The position numbers and the translations under genes are program-made. A stretch of 64,000 bases of DNA from Trichobilharzia szidati (taxonomy: Eukaryota; Platyhelminthes; Trematoda; Strigeidida; Schistosomatidae), in assembly GCA_944472155.2 (NCBI GenBank), contig OX235279.1, positions 60,485,564-60,549,563 of the forward strand, read 5' to 3'. Below the pieces are notes generated by a model that worked only from the letters and a program-made list of their open reading frames with translations, was not told the origin of the DNA and ran no database searches. Positions within the stretch are counted from its first letter, which is position 1. Every line of letters starts with the position of its first letter. Below, one piece after another: positions 58,081-64,000 of the stretch.

Positions 58081-58351
58081 TATCGATTACCACTGACCAT
58101 CTAATAACTACCATTGTAAGTACACCGTGATGATGAGCTTCCAAGCATGGTGGCCGCATTGTAGACTTGACTGACAGAATTCAGTCTATCCCAAACAAAG
58201 AACTAGATGCAGGACACTATTGAGTGTACAAACAAAATAGTAGTGTGCCAGAGAAATATTTCAATAATCCTATCACATAATTTGTGATGGTTAGGATGGT
58301 GACTAAGCAAAGGGAAGTGACGCACTCTTTTACCTCGCTAAGCCAGAAATG

Positions 58352-58485
58352 CAGCTGGTAAAGGGGGAAGGTTGGGCAAGAGGCTAGCAACCCCATCCTG
58401 TAAAAATAAACACTGCTACAGAAACTTCAAGCATCTAGCTTGAAGCCATATGTTCCACTAGGAATGTGAAGGAATAAAAAAACTT
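58352..58485 (+). mobile_element. Ends-only RTE derivative (family A)
   Basis: About 90 bp (58352-58435) resemble the family A 5' UTR (49165-49250): 'gggttgggc', 'ggctagcaaccccat', 'acttcaa'. They are joined directly to about 45 bp resembling its 3' end (52306-52345): 'gaagccatatgttccactag', then 'aaggaataaaa'. The whole coding region is missing. This is the architecture of a non-autonomous element that keeps only the ends of an RTE. Confidence 0.65.
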
Positions 58486-59911
58486 TGCATGCAGGAAGAA
58501 TAAGGTGTGTGGGAAGAAAACTCTCAACAGACTTATCTTTATATTGCTACTGACTATGTTACACAGATAGATTGACACACTTCCACAACGTAGGATATCT
58601 GCATATCGGTCCAAGATGAATCACTTCTCACTGACACGCCACGTTAAACATTGTGGATACACACAGATGACGTCTCCAACAGAGAGGAAACAACTATCTC
58701 CTGTTCATTAATTTGCTATCGTTTTCTAACACCAGTTCACAAGGCACGTAACTTAGCAAAGAGGAAAGTCTCTACACACGCAACGCGTTAAACCCTATGA
58801 GAAGACACAAAGAAATGAAGAACAAACAGCCAAAAGTTGCATCTATGTCACTGCAAATGATTATCACTTACCCCACCTAGTGTCAATCATAAATTCATGT
58901 GCCCAGATAGACGACCTATTTTTATGTACACGGCTCAGAGAAGCAATAAGTGATTTATTCCTCTGGTGAATGTTGTAGACTGGTCATTCTCCTAAAATAA
59001 TGCCACTTAAGAGTAGGTAATGCATTTTAGTTACTTGAGAAAAAGGAACTTTACAGCTTCATCAAAAAACCTACTTGTTTTTATGTACGACTGTTATGCG
59101 TAACTGATATACACTTCTTTTTTCATATAACTAAAGTATGAAATTATTGCATGATAAACACAGAAGAGTCTCCTCAAGTTTTTTAAAAATTTATCATAAG
59201 GCTAATTATTAAATTTGTTTGTATGGCTGAAATAATTGGCATCAACGAGCTGCAATATTAAAGTAGTAAGCCTGTTAAATGAACGGCTTTAAAAATTAGC
59301 CCACTTCTACAATAGTGGCTTGTGTTAATATCAACTGTCTGTCTTTTCAGTCCTTGCGTCCCAACCCGTGATTTTGTTTTTACTGAATAGGATTGTCAGT
59401 TTCACTCGCAACCTTCACTGTATTTTGCACAATAAAAACTGTAGGTCAATCTAAGAAAAATAAGAAAAATCACTGAAAGATTTCCAAAAGCAAGACAAAA
59501 TTTCACTTTTTAGAAGTAGATAAGCTAATGAAATAGTAGCAAGGGCAGCAAAGAAGTCATCAAGGAGACAACATTTCCGACGATCTTAATGACGATAATA
59601 AAAAGAAGATAATTCTTGGATGTTTTGGAAATAGTGACCAAAGCTGAGATGATAAGAACAAGGTGTTTATTACACTAAATTATAAAAAGATGGCGTTAAA
59701 GTTATAAATCAAACAGCTAAATTATCTACAATCAATATGTAGTAAACAAAGAAATTAAAAAACACCCTGACTTCATACAATTGGTTCCCTTGACAAACGT
59801 CAGAAAGGCAAGAAAGACAAGGTTCATAGTAACTGTCTTAGTTATGTTACCTGAATGCGACAGTGTTGAAAATAATTATGGAAGAGTACGCAGAAAATGC
59901 GTGTTACCAAC
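58486..59911. other. Intron of the coiled-coil gene, no other gene seen
   Basis: AT-rich sequence with no recognised repeat or coding exon. An additional small exon between exons 2 and 3 cannot be excluded. Confidence 0.4.
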
Positions 59912-60100
59912 CTCATTGACTGCAGACGCTTTGATGACATCAGTTTCAGCCAAAGTTATTTCTAACTGCTTCTTTAATTGGGCGTTCTCCTTCAACAACT
60001 TAGCATTCAGAGGAAGCTGATGATGCACTGGTACGTCTGATCCAAATTCAATACCATGAGCTTTATAATACTTTTCGTATAAAAGTGAATCTTCATAGAG
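59912..60100 (-). CDS. Coiled-coil gene, exon 2
   Basis: The 189-nt exon has acceptor CTTTTCAAAG on minus and reads LYEDSLLYEKYYKAHGIEFG, then LPLNAKLLKENAQLKKQLEI, ending ASAVNE. The phase is 0 on both sides. The donor taken is GAG|GTTGGT, because it keeps phase with exon 3. G|GTAACA, four bases on, is a stronger-looking site but would break the frame unless an unseen exon intervenes. Confidence 0.6.
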
Positions 60101-61565
60101 CTTTGAAAAGAGAATAAAATGTTGGAGGTGTTTATTACACCAGTAATTAATAATAATTACACAGAATAGCACTCATTTACTTGTACACAAGAATTTTTCC
60201 GAATCGTGTAAAGTGATCAGTTGTAAGTGAACACACAAACAATTTTTAACCATACGTTCTACTTTTTATTATCAAGGCATAAGTGAATATACTAAATTTT
60301 ACAGTTCAAAACATGATGTACTTAGTGTTTATCCATTGATTGCAGTAAGAGAAAGTGGAAATAAATAAATTAACGGAAGATTTTAGACACCAAATATCAG
60401 TTGTAATAATCCACCAGATTATAACACACTTCTATTCTGTCTACTTAGTGAATGTCAGCAATCAGGGAAACATATTTTCATCATGCTGTAGAGATGAAGA
60501 TAAAACTCTTGATTAGTATCATAAATTTCTATCTCCTCCCGCTGGTAAATCGTTAAAGAAAATATTAACTTACAGTTCACTTCATGCAACCAGTTCAGTG
60601 TGTTGTCTGCATAATTCAGTAGTATAATGCCTACTTCTAAGTTCCTGCATTTTGTGTCATATGTAGATAGTGAATACTGAAAAGTACAACTTTTCGACGA
60701 CAGTATACCAATAATTATTTCACAAAGTGGAAATAGCACAATTTGTATGCATAACACACTGGTAATTACCGTGTACTTCCTAAATAATAACTGGTATTGC
60801 AGTTATGAACAAAAATTAACAGTCTCTAATACCTAAGTGAATAAAAGACATGAAGGAAGTCATGCGAAAACGAAATAACAGAGAAAGAAAAACAGCCACA
60901 GATTTTGCTGTTGAGGCTGTGTTTTCTATCACTGCACGACGAAAACTAAAACAATTTATGACTACTCACAAGGTTACTTAGCTCGAAACATGCTGGCAGT
61001 CATAAAAAAAGAAGAACTTGAAATAAGTTGTATTCTATTCATACAGAACAGTACTAAAAATGGTTCAGTGCTCATCAACGACTGTTTACTAGGTGAGTTC
61101 ACGGAAGTTCCACTTGGACAATAGACCGGCAGATTAATAAAAAATGCAAATTGACTAAATTAAATGGTCGCACTGCCATAAACTTAAGGAAGATGGGCAA
61201 GGTGTGCAAACAACAACGTAATGAACACTAAAATTTTCCCATTTAATAAAAAATGGAGTCTTGGCTGCGAATTTGTAAATATGTTCAAAGTTGTATGGAA
61301 AGATGTTCACTTCCTTCTGAGATTCATTAATTTTGCATTTGACAAAATTTGACTTTCAATCACTTATCATGCTCTACGCAGTTTATACATGATTAATTTT
61401 GCCTAAAACGTCATAACATTGTTGGTAATAAGTCAATAGCAGTAACAAAATTGGTGTGCAGCACTATTCCACAAAATATATGAGTTACACAGATATTGAA
61501 GTATTCCAGTGATTTTGCCCCATAAGATGATGGATATTAGGCAAGGAGAATTTGTGCTGACTCAC
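60101..61565. other. Intron 1 of the coiled-coil gene
   Basis: AT-rich; no gene or repeat identified. Confidence 0.4.
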
Positions 61566-61742
61566 GTTTTTAGCACTCCAAGATTTACTTCGGAAATGAG
61601 CAACATGTGCTAACTCAGAAAATAAACGCCATTTCAAACGAACATTTTCCGCGTTAACCTCAGTTAACTTCTGTTTGAGCGACTGTATTTCTGCCTCCTT
61701 ATCATGTGAAAGCGTATCTGGATGAAGTGGAGTTGTATTCAT
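61566..61742 (-). CDS. Coiled-coil gene, exon 1 with start codon
   Basis: The ATG at 61742-61740 opens 59 codons, MNTTPLHPDTLSHDKEAEIQ, then SLKQKLTEVNAENVRLKWRL, and closes with the donor AAAAAC|GTGAGT. It forms the start of a coiled coil. The phase (0) fits exon 2. With exons 2-6 it gives a predicted 473-residue protein. The function is unknown. Confidence 0.6.
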
Positions 61743-62544
61743 TTTTAAAACTTGCTAAAATTAAGGTTAAATTAAAATAAATGATTTTTTTTATTGCATA
61801 ATGCGTTATCGAAAATTTAACATCATTCTATGCGGAAGGAAGTGGTGAATAAATTAAAAACACCGTTCTCAACTATCTTTGGCAACGCCCTACAAATCAT
61901 CAGTTCTAACGAAAACCTTTAAATAGGTTCTTATATAATTTGACAGTATTTATGGCGGCAGCTTAGAAGTATCACATCAAAATCACGCAAGTTATATAAG
62001 TCTGCGAAGCCCAGATGGAGGCAGTACTTATTTTTACAAACTGGTATGGTTTACAATGATCTCAAGTGAGATGGGATTTCTTTAATCGAATTCATCATCA
62101 CTTGCTTGTCTAAGAAAACTGCCATCAAATTTAAACAAATGCAAGTAGCTAATCACTACAGATTTACAGAAATATGATAACGTCTACACTTAGGCTGTTA
62201 GTGTTAACAGATTAGGAGTTCAAACTAGAATGCAGTGCTCCGCAGTAATACCTGGTTTTCACAAACATTTGGTGGTTTCCAGTGACTTAATCCACCTATA
62301 AATTTGAATAATTAACAAATATTTCCACAACAGTGAATATTTCTAAGTACAAGGTGATCAAATTATTTTGTCTTATAGCTTCTAGTGAAATTTTTAAAAA
62401 ATGTTTACACATTGTATTATCTGAAAAGTAGGGACAAAGTGTGAACATTTCGATAGTCTCAGTGTTAAACACCAATATTTACGCATCTTTGAGGGGTCAG
62501 TCATTCTAAGATAGGTAATAAGTAGGTTACTTAAAAAACTCAAC
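61743..62544. other. Upstream flank of the coiled-coil gene
   Basis: It presumably contains the promoter. No clear core promoter motif could be assigned, and no other gene is seen. Confidence 0.35.
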
Positions 62545-62945
62545 AGTTGCACTGCTTGCATCAACACACAACCACACAATAGGGTGGAACAAAGTTAAAA
62601 TTCTAAAATGTAATGTAAATAGGTGGAGACAGAGGTTGAATACTGAATCTTTGTTCATCGAATCTACACCCGACATACACATTAGGATTGGCTGATCACC
62701 AACACCAGAGATATGGAAAATACTACTTCCAGTCGGACCAAGAGATGAAAAATAATGGAATTATATAAACGAAGTTAAAAAGTTGTGTGAGTGACTAGAT
62801 ATGATCATGAGCAATAAATAAGCCTCAAAGCGTCATCAATAAACATTGCTGTATAGCACTGTGGGACTTTATCAAAATAAATTTTGTCCAAAATACAGTA
62901 CAGTAACATGGTGCCCAAGTTCTATCCTTATATCAAAGTGTGAAT
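62545..62945 (+). mobile_element. PLE 3' end fragment
   Basis: It starts in the endonuclease region ('gcatcaacacacaaccacacaata' resembles 55820-55845). It passes 'ttgttcatcgaatctacacccga' and runs to the terminal region with a degraded box 'cctcaaagcgtcatca' (62823-62838), ending near 'gttctatccttatatc'. It is more diverged than the copy at 55521-56440. Confidence 0.75.
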
Positions 62946-63479
62946 ATCGCGAGTATAAAACAGCTACAGAAACAGTGACAAACACACAGTACTGCGCATG
63001 TGATGCAACCCTGTATATCAATGATCCCGAAAGAAACCTGGCACAGAAGTATCAAGTCACGACTTAAGCATGTTACTACTCAGCAAATACTTCACAACTT
63101 AACGTCAAGTGACTTTCAGCTTTTGCGATTTCTCATATATAGCTCTGAAACAATGTCGTCGAACGACATTCTTTTATAATCTATGATATCTTAACAAGTA
63201 ATAACGAGTACTTCATCTCGAAGCAAACTAATGGACTGAACTTCATTTACAACTTACAAAAGTGCAGAAATTCAAGTTTCGCCCGTTCATAATGCACACA
63301 AAAATGTAGAGGAGGAAATCAAAAGAAATATAATGAAGGGAAATATAAGGGATAGAGAATAATTACAACAAGAATAATTAGTAGACCTGGAAGATTACAA
63401 AGAGTAAATGTATCTCAGCCGTTGACCAACTGCCTTTAGCCGCTGATTCTTAGGAATCTCACACAGTGATTTTACAACT

Positions 63480-64000
63480 ACCTATGCCACCCAAAAATGT
63501 AGTCAAGGACTTCATGGGATTGTGTCGTGTTTCGATTTGACCCCTCCTAAATCTCTGTAAGCTTAATCCTATATCGGCTGACACTGCTCGTCATGAAGGT
63601 GGTAGGTTGGCATACACAACGCGTGCCCTAGTCGTCTCCATACAAACAGATTTTTGACTTCGTCAACTGACTTCCTCTTTTCGACTAACACTACACTTAT
63701 CTTCAACATTATTTACCATATTATACCATTAAACACAAGAAATAAAATGCAAACACTTATGATCAGAGAGTTTGGCTCTTCATATCTTTCACCGTCTTAT
63801 GGCCATAAAAAACAGTAGAATCAACTGTTTCACAGTAGATTCACCTTTTGTTTGATTACCGGGTACCGAGACAACAACAGAGATGAGGTAGGTTGGGCAA
63901 TACCACACAAACCGTCGGTGTCCGACCTGAGATTTCATCATCAGTGAGTCAATTAGGGCTGATGCATCTATTCAAACGAATGAAACGGTCAGCAGGCTCA
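63480..64000 (-). mobile_element. Decayed RTE family B copy, cut by the window edge
   Basis: 'ctgctcgtcatgaaggtggtagg' near 63583 corresponds to 44817 on. Later segments correspond to 44890-45230. It is oriented minus and heavily mutated. Confidence 0.6.

Overview
The window looks like a piece of a schistosome-type blood fluke genome. It is AT-rich nuclear DNA with intron-split genes on the minus strand, buried in retroelements of kinds known from Schistosoma: RTE and CR1-like non-LTR elements, Penelope-like elements (PLE), Ty3-type LTR elements, a hammerhead-bearing tRNA-derived SINE and a Merlin DNA transposon. The genus is inferred from this repertoire; the species is not determined.

Two host genes can be supported. 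(1) GTF2H1, the p62 subunit of TFIIH, is encoded on the minus strand by three coding exons (17284-16958, 12404-11881, 9245-8042). They join in frame to a predicted 684-residue protein with a PH domain, two BSD domains and the conserved C-terminal region. (2) A gene I do not recognise, also on the minus strand, can be assembled from six exons between 61742 and 42673. All splice phases agree and give a predicted 473-residue protein, mostly coiled coil in its first two thirds.

Layout: 1-1290 decayed RTE 3' part; 1920-2274 unclassified 350-bp repeat (R350); 2505-2705 tRNA-derived SINE; 6230-7400 decayed CR1/jockey-like LINE whose 3' tail resembles that SINE's tail; 8042-17284 GTF2H1, with RTE pieces and two SINE types in its introns; 17424-18189 a Merlin element with terminal inverted repeats and an 8-bp target duplication, 140 bp upstream of the GTF2H1 start codon; 18900-19320 a possible Mutator-like remnant; 22850-24020 RTE remnant; 24470-29130 CR1-like LINE; 29215-29552 LTR-like repeat (R337); 30290-35330 Ty3 element (minus); 35860-39903 three R350 copies, one split by a PLE end, plus an RTE 3' fragment; 41690-42480 PLE endonuclease end; 42673-61742 the coiled-coil gene, whose introns hold two RTE families, a nearly intact RTE (49165-52389), a PLE with an LTR-like insert, an R337 LTR and a near-perfect PLE palindrome (55270-55962); 62545-62945 another PLE end; 63480-64000 an RTE remnant.

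The biology is that of a transposon-dense region around two genes. The transposons do not form a pathway. The points of interest are how they interact: nested insertions, ends-only derivatives, a SINE and a LINE with similar tails, ribozyme-bearing repeats and inverted duplications. All splice sites and family names were read by eye, without alignment or database search.
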